Position numbers and translations under genes: made by a program. From Microcaldota archaeon (lineage in GTDB: Archaea; Micrarchaeota; Micrarchaeia; Micrarchaeales; Micrarchaeaceae): a stretch of DNA of 52,533 nt. This document shows, piece by piece, positions 24,389 to 32,900 of the stretch. The notes under the pieces were generated by a model. The model was not told where the DNA came from, ran no database searches, and saw only the letters and a list, made by a program, of their open reading frames with translations. The DNA lies in contig JACWAL010000032.1 in the NCBI GenBank assembly GCA_014874295.1, positions 1 through 52,533 of the forward strand, read 5' to 3'. The stretch's first letter is position 1; each line of letters starts with the position of its first letter.

Positions 24389-24411
24389 GATTGGATGGCG
24401 CTGGTTCACAC

Positions 24412-24570
24412 ATGAAAGACAAGAAGAGAGCTGTGTGCGTCGTATGCGATATGATTGTGAGCAAAAAGACGCATTTCACAGCAAGATTCAAAGGCAAGAC
24501 CTACTACTTCTGCTGTGACAACTGCAAGTCCTCATTCATTGGCAACCCCAATCGGTACACGCTCGGATGA
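24412..24570 (+). CDS. TRASH/YHS-type small metal-binding protein
   Basis: A 52-aa protein made up of a single TRASH/YHS-like domain: CVVCDM, then KTHFTARFKGKTYYFCC, then DNCKSSF. The four Cys (pairs C-x-x-C and C-x-x-x-C type) form the metal site used by archaeal copper sensors and chaperones. It may pass copper to the P-type ATPase downstream, whose N-terminus carries the same kind of domain. ATG 24412 is set by the TATA box 28 nt before. Upstream in-frame codons would lie before the transcript start. Confidence 0.8.
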   Translation: MKDKKRAVCVVCDMIVSKKTHFTARFKGKTYYFCCDNCKSSFIGNPNRYTLG

Positions 24571-24583
24571 CGCTGGTGAAAAG

Positions 24584-24838
24584 ATGGCAAAGAAAAACTT
24601 TCTGGAAATAAACGTGAAGGCTGCGACGATAACAGGTGCCGTGATCGGCTTCCTGGCATCGCTGTTCGCGGTCGCATGGTACGGCGCTACTGGGGCAGGG
24701 TACGGGATAATGGGTTATATGATGGGCTTTGCACCGTCGTTGTTCATCGCGCCGTTCATCGTGGTAGAAGCTGTGATATGTGGGGCGATAACCGGCGCGC
24801 TTATCGCGGTGCTCTACAACTGGCTCCTGAGGATGTGA
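24584..24838 (+). CDS. Small membrane protein, DUF5676-like
   Basis: An 84-aa protein with two or three membrane helices: ATITGAVIGFLASLFAVAWYG, a Gly/Met-rich central part (GIMGYMMGFAPSLF), and a final VICGAITGALIAVLYNWLL. The final segment resembles the end of DUF5676 membrane proteins, which I associate with metal-resistance loci; that link is from memory. ATG 24584 follows GGTGA with five bases between. It lies 13 nt after the TRASH gene and is probably cotranscribed with it. Confidence 0.65.
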   Translation: MAKKNFLEINVKAATITGAVIGFLASLFAVAWYGATGAGYGIMGYMMGFAPSLFIAPFIVVEAVICGAITGALIAVLYNWLLRM

Positions 24839-24864
24839 CAGTATGACAATGGCGTGGTGATGGT

Positions 24865-25002
24865 GTGAGAGACCCGGTATGCGGAATGGATATAGGGAAG
24901 GACACAAAGTTCAAGGGCAAGTACAAGGGTGTCGAGTATGTATTATGCTCTGCATCATGCAAGCAGAGCTTCGACAAGTCACCCGAGAAGTACGTCAGAT
25001 AA
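24865..25002 (+). CDS. YHS domain protein
   Basis: A 45-aa single-domain protein: RDPVCGMDIGKDTKFKGKYK, then a LCSASCKQSF stretch. This is a typical YHS domain (DPVCGM plus C-x-x-x-C), known from heavy-metal proteins and from P-type ATPase N-termini. GTG 24865 is the start, preceded by GGTGATGG; the nearby ATG runs into an immediate stop. It is the second tiny metal-binding protein of this run and may have arisen from the ATPase domain. Confidence 0.8.
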   Translation: MRDPVCGMDIGKDTKFKGKYKGVEYVLCSASCKQSFDKSPEKYVR

Positions 25003-25014
25003 GAAGGTGCGGAA

Positions 25015-25164
25015 ATGGAATACAGATGCAGGGTGTGCGGCCTGCACTACGCCAGCAAGAAGCTTGCCGAGGAATGCCTTTCATGGTGCTCCTCGCACAG
25101 CAGTTGCAACCTTGCCGTGTCGCGGCAGTCCGTAGAGGCCGTCCGCATGAGGAAGGCGCGATAA
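25015..25164 (+). CDS. Small Cys-rich putative zinc/metal-binding protein
   Basis: A 49-aa protein with CRVCGLHYASKKLAEECLSW, followed by CSSHSSCN. Five to six Cys and three His sit in a compact knuckle followed by a basic tail. The arrangement C-x-x-C...C-x-x-x-C...C suits one or two metal ions. ATG 25015 lies after GGTGCGGAA. It sits 12 nt after the YHS gene. No named family recalled with confidence; context suggests metal sensing or buffering. Confidence 0.65.
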   Translation: MEYRCRVCGLHYASKKLAEECLSWCSSHSSCNLAVSRQSVEAVRMRKAR

Positions 25165-25165
25165 C

Positions 25166-25336
25166 GTGGAACAAGAACATAGGACCGCTCCGGATCGCAC
25201 TGATTGCAGGTGCCATTTCTACAGTCTACACCAAGTGACCCGAGCAGTGCGCAAGGCGCAACAACTACAATTACATCAGGATAAATGTGTTCAAGCGGCT
25301 ATGGTCAAGGTCTTGGATCTAGGCAAAGATAAGTGA
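25166..25336 (+). CDS. Possible 56-aa Cys/His protein
   Basis: A GTG frame starting one base after the preceding stop encodes 56 residues. It includes DCRCHFYSLH, a basic helix RAVRKAQQLQLHQ and KCVQAAMVKVLDL. Cys-x-Cys-His plus a later His and Cys resemble a small metal sensor, but no family matches. The tight spacing on both sides (1 nt upstream, 4 nt to the next start) supports translation. The composition alone does not prove it; the stretch could be non-coding. Confidence 0.35.
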   Translation: MEQEHRTAPDRTDCRCHFYSLHQVTRAVRKAQQLQLHQDKCVQAAMVKVLDLGKDK

Positions 25337-25340
25337 TGCT

Positions 25341-25880
25341 GTGTCGGTAAAAGAAGCCATGCGCGGAAACGGCGGTTGGTTTCTAATGAATGCCTTCCCT
25401 ATTGCAAGGGCGATGGAGGTACTGTTCGGTCTTGTGTGGGCTATAGACGCGGCGCTCAAGTTCCAGGTCTCGTTCGTAAGCCAGTTCTCCAGCCTCATAG
25501 CCGCCAGCGCGGCAGGCCAGCCATCCTGGCTCTCCGGGTGGTTTTCGTTCTGGTCCGCGGTAACGATGGTGCATCCGACGTACTTCGCATACTCGATAGC
25601 GATACTTGAATCCGTGCTCGCCGTCAGCCTGGTTGTTGGTCTCGCCAGGAAGCTGGCGTACGGCGGCGGGTTCGTGTTCGGACTGTTGATATGGGCGATA
25701 CCTGAAGGGTTCGGTGGACCGTACGGGCCCAGTTCTACTGACATAGGCACGGGAATTATCTATGCATTCGTATTCGTCTTCCTGGCCGTGGCTAGCGGCC
25801 TCGGCGGGCCGAACAAGTACACCCTGGATTACCACATAGAGAAGCGATTTGGCTGGTGGAAGAGGATAGCAGAGATATAA
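25341..25880 (+). CDS. DoxX-like integral membrane protein
   Basis: A 179-aa membrane protein with four or five helices: ARAMEVLFGLVWAIDAALKF at the start, a Trp-rich loop (SWLSGWFSFW), YSIAILESVLAVSLVVGLA, GGGFVFGLLIWAI and GTGIIYAFVFVFLAVASGL. The pattern fits the DoxX/DoxD family, which includes quinol-oxidase and thiosulfate:quinone components in acidophilic archaea as well as many uncharacterised proteins. GTG 25341 follows AAGTGATG; ATG 25359 is an alternative. It ends 7 nt before the copper ATPase gene, suggesting one operon. Confidence 0.7.
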   Translation: MSVKEAMRGNGGWFLMNAFPIARAMEVLFGLVWAIDAALKFQVSFVSQFSSLIAASAAGQPSWLSGWFSFWSAVTMVHPTYFAYSIAILESVLAVSLVVGLARKLAYGGGFVFGLLIWAIPEGFGGPYGPSSTDIGTGIIYAFVFVFLAVASGLGGPNKYTLDYHIEKRFGWWKRIAEI

Positions 25881-25887
25881 GGAGCGA

Positions 25888-27957
25888 ATGATCATGGCGA
25901 CAGATCCAGTATGTGGAATGCACGTAGAGGAGAAGACGACCACTCTGACGAGCGAACGCGAGGGCAAGAAGTACTATTTCTGCAGTACGACATGCAGGCT
26001 GCAGTTCGAGAAACCGGAAAGGGAGCTCAGGAACCTGAGAATCTCGCTTGGGGTCTCATGGCCGCTCACCATAGTTGTGGCCGTGCTCACATACGCCCTG
26101 CAAATTCCATACGGGGGCTACGTGATGTTGCTCCTCGCGAGTATTGTACAGTTCTATGCCGGATGGCGCTTCTATGCTGGTATAATCGATGCGGTGAGGA
26201 ACAGATCCAGCAACATGGACACGCTGATAGCGATCGGCACAACCGCGGCCTGGGCGTACAGTGCGGTCGTGGTTATCCTGCCAGGCATCTTCCCGATAAG
26301 TGGAGTATATTTCGATACCTCGACCGTGATAATCTCACTGATACTCACAGGCACGTACATGCAAAGGCTTGCCGAATCGAGGGCGTCGAGCGCAGTGTCT
26401 GCGCTAATCGCGTTGCAGCCGAAGACCGCGCACGTACTAGAAGGAGGTACAGCGGTCGACAAGCCGATAGGGGTGCTCCAGGTCGACGACATCATGCTTG
26501 TCAAGCCCGGAGAGGCGATACCGACTGACTCTATCGTCCTTAATGGGGAGAGCTCTGTTAACGAGTCCATGATAACAGGAGAGAGCATGCCCGTCAGCAA
26601 GAAACAGGGTGATAAGGTCACCGGTGGTACAGTGAACATCAGCGGCTCCCTTACAATCAAGGCCGTCAAGATCGGCGAGGACACGGCCCTCTCGCAGATA
26701 ATAAAGATAGTACGGGACGCGGCATCTAGCAAGGTGCCGATACAGAAGCTGGCGGACCGCATATCATCGTATTTCGTGCCGACTGTGGTATTCGTGGGCG
26801 TAGCCGCAGGGCTGCTCTGGTATTCCTTGGGCGTAGGCCCAAGCATAGCACTCCTGGTGTTCGTGAGCGTACTGATCATTGCATGCCCATGCGCACTCGG
26901 TATTGCAACCCCCGCCGCGCTCCTTGTCTCTTCGGGCATGGCAGCGAAGGCCGGCATACTGGTCAAGAGTGGAGAGGCCCTACAGGCCGCGAGCCGGGTG
27001 AACGCCATAGTGCTCGATAAGACGGGCACCCTGACGAAGGGAAAACCAGAAGTGACGGACGTGATAACGGCACAGCCCTACAAGGCCAACGACGTGCTCA
27101 TCCTGGCCGCCACGGCGGAGATGAACTCCGAGCACGTGCTTGGCAGAGCGGTGGTGGAGAGGGCGCGACAGCTCGGCCTTAAGCCCGCGTTTCCCGACAG
27201 GTTCAGCTACAGGCAGGGAAGCGGCGTCAGTGCCGTCCAAGGCAAGAATACAATATTCATCGGAAACAGGGATATGTTCGATGCGCGCGAGATTGCGCCC
27301 TCGGAAGGGAGGATCGCAGCGCTAGAATCAGAAGGCAAGACCTGCCTTATCGTAGGGCTCAACAGGAAGGTCATCGGGCTGATAGCGGTGTCTGATGTGG
27401 TGAAGGAAGGGAGTGCATCGACCGTGAAGGCGCTGCTCGGCATGGGCATAGAGCCGTGGATGGTCACTGGGGACAACGAGCGCACGGCAAGATACATAGC
27501 AGGCCAGCTTGGCATAGTGAACGTCATCGCTGGAGCGAAGCCGCGGGAAAAGCTCGAGAAGATAGGGGAGCTGCAGAAACAGGGCAAGGTGGTCGCGATG
27601 GTTGGTGATGGAGTAAATGACGCGCCTGCGCTCACGAAGGCAGAGGTGGGCATAGCGATAGGCGCTGGCACCGAAGTCGCGATGCAGGCCGGCGGCATAA
27701 TCCTTGTAAAGAGCGACATGCGCGACGTCGCGACCGCGCTGCGGCTCGGCAGGAGAACGATGGGGAAGATAAAGCAGAACCTTTTCTGGGCCTTCGGCTA
27801 CAACACCATACTCATACCAGTAGCCGCAGGAGGGCTCATACCGTTCTTTGGCGTGAGTGTATACAGTTTCCTTCCCATGCTCGCCGCGTTCGCGATGGCC
27901 ATGAGTTCCGTGACTGTGGTCTCAAACTCGTTGCTCCTCTCGAGATTCAAGGCGTGA
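25888..27957 (+). CDS. copA: Cu+-exporting P1B-type ATPase with N-terminal YHS domain
   Basis: A 689-aa pump that exports Cu+ (possibly Ag+) at the cost of ATP. The N-terminal YHS domain (DPVCGM, C-x-x-x-C; residues 6-45) replaces the usual heavy-metal-associated domain. Eight membrane helices are apparent. TGES lies near 230-233, the metal site C333-P-C335 in helix 6, the phosphorylated D377 in DKTGT, and GDGVNDAPAL near the C-terminus. Late helices carry YN and M-S-S (AMAMSSVTVVSNSL), the Cu+ (P1B-1) signature. The nucleotide-domain His-Pro dipeptide reads SEHVLG, so Pro is Val. AAGGAG precedes ATG 25888. Its small YHS/TRASH neighbours are likely partners. Confidence 0.93.
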   Translation: MIMATDPVCGMHVEEKTTTLTSEREGKKYYFCSTTCRLQFEKPERELRNLRISLGVSWPLTIVVAVLTYALQIPYGGYVMLLLASIVQFYAGWRFYAGIIDAVRNRSSNMDTLIAIGTTAAWAYSAVVVILPGIFPISGVYFDTSTVIISLILTGTYMQRLAESRASSAVSALIALQPKTAHVLEGGTAVDKPIGVLQVDDIMLVKPGEAIPTDSIVLNGESSVNESMITGESMPVSKKQGDKVTGGTVNISGSLTIKAVKIGEDTALSQIIKIVRDAASSKVPIQKLADRISSYFVPTVVFVGVAAGLLWYSLGVGPSIALLVFVSVLIIACPCALGIATPAALLVSSGMAAKAGILVKSGEALQAASRVNAIVLDKTGTLTKGKPEVTDVITAQPYKANDVLILAATAEMNSEHVLGRAVVERARQLGLKPAFPDRFSYRQGSGVSAVQGKNTIFIGNRDMFDAREIAPSEGRIAALESEGKTCLIVGLNRKVIGLIAVSDVVKEGSASTVKALLGMGIEPWMVTGDNERTARYIAGQLGIVNVIAGAKPREKLEKIGELQKQGKVVAMVGDGVNDAPALTKAEVGIAIGAGTEVAMQAGGIILVKSDMRDVATALRLGRRTMGKIKQNLFWAFGYNTILIPVAAGGLIPFFGVSVYSFLPMLAAFAMAMSSVTVVSNSLLLSRFKA

Positions 27958-28009
27958 GGCTGTGCAACAACCGATATAAAGGTGCGCAGAGCATCCTTGA
28001 TGTGATCCC

Positions 28010-28261
28010 GTGCCAAGCTACGAAGACAGGAGGGAATTGAAGGCGGATACGCTCGACCTCGAGAGGGCGCGACAGTCGCTGGTAGAGGAGCTGCAGGCGA
28101 TAGACTGGTACCAGGAGCGCATCGATGCCACAAAAAGTGCCTCACTGAAGAAGGTGCTGTCGCATAACCGCGACGAGGAAAAGGAACATGCCGCAATGCT
28201 GTTCGAATGGATAAAAGCCAACGACCCAGTGCAGGCAAGGAAGTTCATCGAGCACGATTAA
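28010..28261 (+). CDS. Encapsulated-ferritin-like (EncFtn family) iron oxidase
   Basis: An 83-aa two-helix protein. The sequence VEELQAIDWYQERIDA, followed by LSHNRDEEKEHAAMLFEWIK, matches the EncFtn family. The ferroxidase residues fit by spacing: E27, W33, Y34, E57 and H60. In bacteria, members form a ring and oxidise iron inside an encapsulin shell. No encapsulin gene is in the window and the C-terminus (QARKFIEHD) has no typical cargo-loading peptide, so a free-standing form is likely. GTG 28010 follows a TATA box (ACCGATATAAAGG, about 27969-27981). It converges with the arginine decarboxylase with a 4-nt stop overlap. Confidence 0.85.
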   Translation: MPSYEDRRELKADTLDLERARQSLVEELQAIDWYQERIDATKSASLKKVLSHNRDEEKEHAAMLFEWIKANDPVQARKFIEHD

Positions 28262-28827
28262 AGGATGAAGACAGCAGCGCTCACCGCGCATGTCCATAAG
28301 CCGTCCTTGCCAACCACTGCCGACTGCGTTATGTCGCTAGTCTTCACTATCTTGTTGCTCATCTTGAAGACCTGCTCCTTTTCGTCCCAGCCTGAATTCA
28401 CATCGAACTCGATGCCGAGTGTCGATGCGAGCATCGTAGCGGCGAGCTCCTCGGCCTTTTCTCCAGCAGTGGAGTCGCTCTCCCCGAACTCCTCGTATTC
28501 GCTGAGATAGCCATAGTTGCTGGCGTCCTTGGGCAGTGCCACCCCTATGCTGGCGGCCATCAGCCTGTTGGGCTCCTTGGATTCGATCCTGCTGAGCACA
28601 AGGAACGTCACGCCCCCCGGCCTGAGCTCCTGCAGTCCGGCCTCCTTCGCCACCACCGTGACGTTGGGAGGCACGATGCTCGAGACCCTCACGAGATTGA
28701 ACTTCTCTATGCCAGCGCTCCTGAGTGCGGCCTCGAATGCTGCCAGCTTCTCCCTCGCTCTTCCGACTCCCTTCGTGAAGAACATTTTCCTGGGCACAAG
28801 ATTGCCTGCTATTTGGTTGCTTTCCAT
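28258..28827 (-). CDS. pdaD: Pyruvoyl-dependent arginine decarboxylase
   Basis: A 189-aa proenzyme that self-cleaves to alpha and beta chains and converts arginine to agmatine, the first step of archaeal polyamine synthesis. It shows PRKMFFTKGVGRAREKL and IEKFNLVRVSS; cleavage is expected between S49 and S50, turning S50 into the pyruvoyl group. The conserved FLVLSRIESKEPNRL and ASIGVALPKD follow. No agmatine ureohydrolase is nearby, but a carbamoyltransferase and carbamate kinase lie 20 kb on. ATG 28827 is preceded by a GTGAC site. Confidence 0.93.
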   Translation of the reverse strand: MESNQIAGNLVPRKMFFTKGVGRAREKLAAFEAALRSAGIEKFNLVRVSSIVPPNVTVVAKEAGLQELRPGGVTFLVLSRIESKEPNRLMAASIGVALPKDASNYGYLSEYEEFGESDSTAGEKAEELAATMLASTLGIEFDVNSGWDEKEQVFKMSNKIVKTSDITQSAVVGKDGLWTCAVSAAVFIL

Positions 28828-28915
28828 TTCAAGTCACGTCTCTTGGTCACATAATCTTGGTATAACAATTGCGCTAATGCTTAAAAGATAACCGCAAAGT
28901 TTTTCAGTTACCGGT

Positions 28916-29782
28916 TCACCCGCCGTGCACCACGCCTGCAGAAACGTTTTCGGGAGGCGCAGCATTTACGTAGCTCCCACCCGCGTTCCGCGACATCGAA
29001 ACGGCGCCAAGCTTTACAAAGATGCCGATGCTCTCGTTGGCGACGTACGGGACAAGCTCGGCGGTCACATTGAGCGGCGCGTAATACCTGTCAGACAGAC
29101 AAGCCGTGACATTGTAGTCGTAGGATGCCCTCCCTGTGCCGAAGAAGCTGTATACGACCTGCCCGAAGAACGAATTTGCAGTCATGGCAGAGCTGTCCAA
29201 TGTTCCATTCATCGACACGAGCGTGCAGTTCTCCCCATTGTATTCCCTTGTACCTATCACGCTCGCTGTCCCGTTCACTCTTCCCGCAAGATTGGAAACG
29301 AGCCCTCCAAGCCCGACGACTTCTTGGCCTTTATTGATCGATTTCGTGCAGTTGAATGTGCTTGTCTGATTGCCGGACATTACACTATACCTGTTGCATG
29401 AGTAGGAAGTGCCATTGCTCAGGTCCGCTCCCATGAATTCCACGTTTATGCCAGCCTGCGGCACCGCCATGTTGAGGTACATCCTCGAGGAGCCATGGTA
29501 CGAGGCATATCCGGCGCGCACGGGTATGTGCAGCTGCAGAGATCCAAGGGAAATGTCGTAAATCGACACATTCATGAAACCAGAGTAAGTGACATTCAGC
29601 CCATCAACAGAGTGCACGCCAGTTACGTCAGCGGAAAGCATGCCATACGGTGTCCTGTTCGCCTGGTTTGAGAACAGTTCAGCCAAAGGCTTTGCATGGG
29701 TCGTCAGGCCGGGCTGCAACAATCCGTTTGAAAGCGCGAAGTAAGCCGCAACGACTGCTATACACACCGCAGTAGCGACCAA
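28916..29782 (-). CDS. Secreted or membrane-anchored glycoprotein-like protein
   Basis: A 288-aa extracellular protein of mainly beta structure, with more than ten Asn-X-Ser/Thr sites and three or four Cys. The start is uncertain: TTG 29782 gives a hydrophobic N-terminus, but the same frame continues upstream through a basic stretch (DRKRKKGRRVAAIYVI) without ATG or GTG before an in-frame stop. That basic-hydrophobic order is what a signal anchor needs, so a non-canonical start or a sequence error may hide the true beginning. It is leftward and separated by 209 nt from the giant-protein genes. No family recognised. Confidence 0.7.
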   Translation of the reverse strand: MVATAVCIAVVAAYFALSNGLLQPGLTTHAKPLAELFSNQANRTPYGMLSADVTGVHSVDGLNVTYSGFMNVSIYDISLGSLQLHIPVRAGYASYHGSSRMYLNMAVPQAGINVEFMGADLSNGTSYSCNRYSVMSGNQTSTFNCTKSINKGQEVVGLGGLVSNLAGRVNGTASVIGTREYNGENCTLVSMNGTLDSSAMTANSFFGQVVYSFFGTGRASYDYNVTACLSDRYYAPLNVTAELVPYVANESIGIFVKLGAVSMSRNAGGSYVNAAPPENVSAGVVHGG

Positions 29783-29949
29783 AATGACATAAATGGCTGC
29801 GACTCTGCGCCCTTTTTTTCTTTTCCTATCTATGCAAGCACCATGTGGCGTGAGCGACTATGCCGCGCATAGATGCTGTGCATGTTCAATGATTTAAAGG
29901 TTTTGCCGATGGAGGAAGTCTTCCAGGCAGCTTCTCTCCGCATCCGATA

Positions 29950-29963
29950 AATCATTATATAAA
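29950..29963 (+). promoter_or_regulatory. TATA box of the giant-protein cluster
   Basis: AATCATTATATAAA lies about 30-35 nt upstream of ATG 29992, placing the transcript start only a few bases before the gene. It is the only strong A/T box in the 209-nt space after the divergent secreted-protein gene. Confidence 0.6.
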
Positions 29964-29991
29964 GTTTCGTTCCGTTAGTAAAGAGGATGCA

Positions 29992-32900
29992 ATGCTGCAG
30001 CTGAAGACCTTCCTTCTACTGGCTTTGGTCGTATTGCTCTTGACTATGCTGCAGGCTCAGTTCACATCCGCGCAGTCAATACCAAAATGCACACCTGAGC
30101 ACTGTACAATCACGAAGTGTATATCGCTGAGCGATGTCACAGGGTTCCTGCAGAAGCTCCTCGGCTGGTTAACCACCCTTGCCAAAGCGATAAGCAAAGG
30201 ATTCTCTGGTTTGGTCAAGGCCCTGGGCAGTCTTACCGTTAGCGCCCTGATAAATAACGCGCTCAGCTCGCTCAGCAGCTTGTTCAATAACATACTCAAC
30301 CTGTTCGGCCTCGACATTGGCGGGACGGCCAGCAGCATAGGAAACTTCCTCACACAACAGATCCTTGGGGGCATACCGGACCTTCTCTCCACTCTCGTAG
30401 ACAACGTGCTCAGTTCCATAGGGAACATGGGAAGTCTGCTTGGCAACTTCGCCAGCAGCATACTGAGCATGCTCACGAAACTTGTCAGTGACTTCAGCGT
30501 GTTCAACGGCGTGGTGACGCTGCCTGCCAAGCTCCTCTCCGGGATAGGGAACCTACTGAGCGCCATAGGGACGGACCTGTCTAACCTATTCAACGAAATC
30601 ATGACCGGCATCTCTAACATCAGCAAGGCGATAACCAGCGCGCTCGATGACTCCAATTCGATAGTCAGCAACGCCATCGCGATAAAGATAAGCCTTGTGA
30701 ACCTCTGCAGTAGCTCAAAGTCCGTGCTCGTCGCACACACCGACGTGTGCGCCAGGGTTGACAAGCTCTCCGCAGACATAGCGCTGGTCCAGAGCGATAT
30801 CAACGAGATAGCCCCTCTGGCCTCGCAGATAAAGAGTAGCATAACCTCCATACCTTCAAACATACTTAGCTTGCAGAACATCGCACTGCCACAGGTCGTG
30901 CCGAGCCTAAGGGGGCAGATAAATGCGTGTTTGGTGCCGAGTGGGACCCTCGATGCCGGTGTACAGATAAGCGGACTGACCTCGAGCATTGATCTGCTGA
31001 CCAACAACCTCGGCAGAGTGATCAACAAGCTTTCGGGCTACTCATTCTCCAGCAGCTATGCGGGCACGGCCGAGAGCCTGCAGCTGTCCGGCATCGCTGC
31101 CGTGACGACTGCCGACGGCAGCAATTCACTGGTGCCGGTCGCAGGGACAGCACAGCTGCAGTACACGGTCACGTTATCTGGCCCTGTTTCAGTCACTGGG
31201 AGCACATTCTCAGGTCAGATACCAGCGACTATATCCGGCCCGGTTACCGGGACCGTAATCGGCATCATTAATGACAATGGCCAGTCCGAATCGATCACCG
31301 GCACAGTGACGGACAACGTCAACGGGGTCGTCGTGCCAGTGACAGTGTCAGGGACATTCATATCCATTATACCGGCAAGCCTTGTAATTACAGATTCACA
31401 TGGGAACACATTTACTGTCAGTACAGCGACAGGCACGGTTACGGAAACTCCTCCAGGACCACATCCCGTGCCCGTCACGTATGGTGTTGGGGCCGCCCCG
31501 ATGGCAATCACGGAAGACGGAAGTGGTAACCTTTGGGTGGCTGATTCGGGCGACAACGCAGTCACTAAGCTTTCGCCGAGCGGAACCACGTATTCGATAG
31601 CCGGCAAATTCAGTGTAGGCAAAGACCCGTCAGCGATAATGATTGGCTCGGACGGCAACGTCTGGGTCTACAATAGCGGCGACAACACCGTGACCGTGCT
31701 TTCCGAGGCTGGTACTGTCATCGCGACATACCCGTTCACGAACGGTGTACCAACCGTCACGAGCGTGCAGGCGTCATTCCAGAGCTATCCTGTGTTCATA
31801 GCAGGGGCGGACTTCGAAGGCCAGGTCACAAGCGGCCCCAATCAGGGAGAGCTCGTCTATGGCACGCTCTCGGATTACACATCGCTTGTAGGTTCGGCGG
31901 CATTGGCCAACGGCTACATCAACATAGCTGGAGGCACCTCGACAGACACTGCAACGGTCACTCTCTCTGGCAGCGTTCCGATTCAACCGGGCCGGTCTAC
32001 CATATCCGAGGGCCTCATAGTCGCGCTCAACAACCTGCAGGCTGACGTGGAGGATATAATGCTTACGGTAAAAACCGACCAGTGCGCGCCCGGGTATATA
32101 ACTGTCAATGAAGGCACGTTGTGGACCCCAATATACCTGACGAATGGAGGTCAGCCGGCGTGCCCGAACCTCCCCAACGCCGACCAGGCGGTGCTCAGCG
32201 GGATAAGCGCCGTGACCGGGACGATAAACGACCACATCCTCACGCCAGGCGTGTCCGCGATGCAGAAGCTCAGCTTGCTGAGCAACAACATAAACAAGCG
32301 CTTCGGCTTCATAGGAAAGGCAATACATATTAATCCCTCAATTAAACTGCCGGCCAGTGTGAGCGGGCCTATGAGCAGTGACATACTCCAGATGGCCGGC
32401 ACGATAAGCGACTTCGCAAATACGATATCCACTCCTGCGAATGAGCTCACGGCGCTCTCCGATAACATAATACGCTTGGGCAACCCGCTCGATAAGCAGA
32501 GCTATAACATCGGCGTCGCGGCGGGCATAGTCGGCGCTGTGGCCAGCATACCGAGCAGTTACGACGGCTACTACAAGCCACCGTACAACTACCAGCCTGG
32601 GAAGGTGCCGATAAGCTACGACGTGTGGCATGCAATGAAGATAATAGAGGATGCGTGCTCCACAGGCCCAGGCGGTGATTCGTGGTCAGGGCTGATTGAC
32701 CAGGTGTCGGACACCGGCATGGCCGAGACTGTGTGCTACATATACGACGTCTTCCAATACCACGATCAAAACATACAGGATGACCTCCACGCGATCCAGC
32801 TGAACATCAGCGACATCCGTTACTACGACACCATGGCAGGCGTGTATGTATCCAACCTTGCGCACGACCTGCATGCAATACAGCTCAACCTCTCGCGCAT

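Noticed and set aside
28010-28261. Encapsulin nanocompartment operon
   Set aside because: No HK97-fold shell protein is encoded within several kilobases on either side, and the ferritin-like protein has no clear loading peptide.
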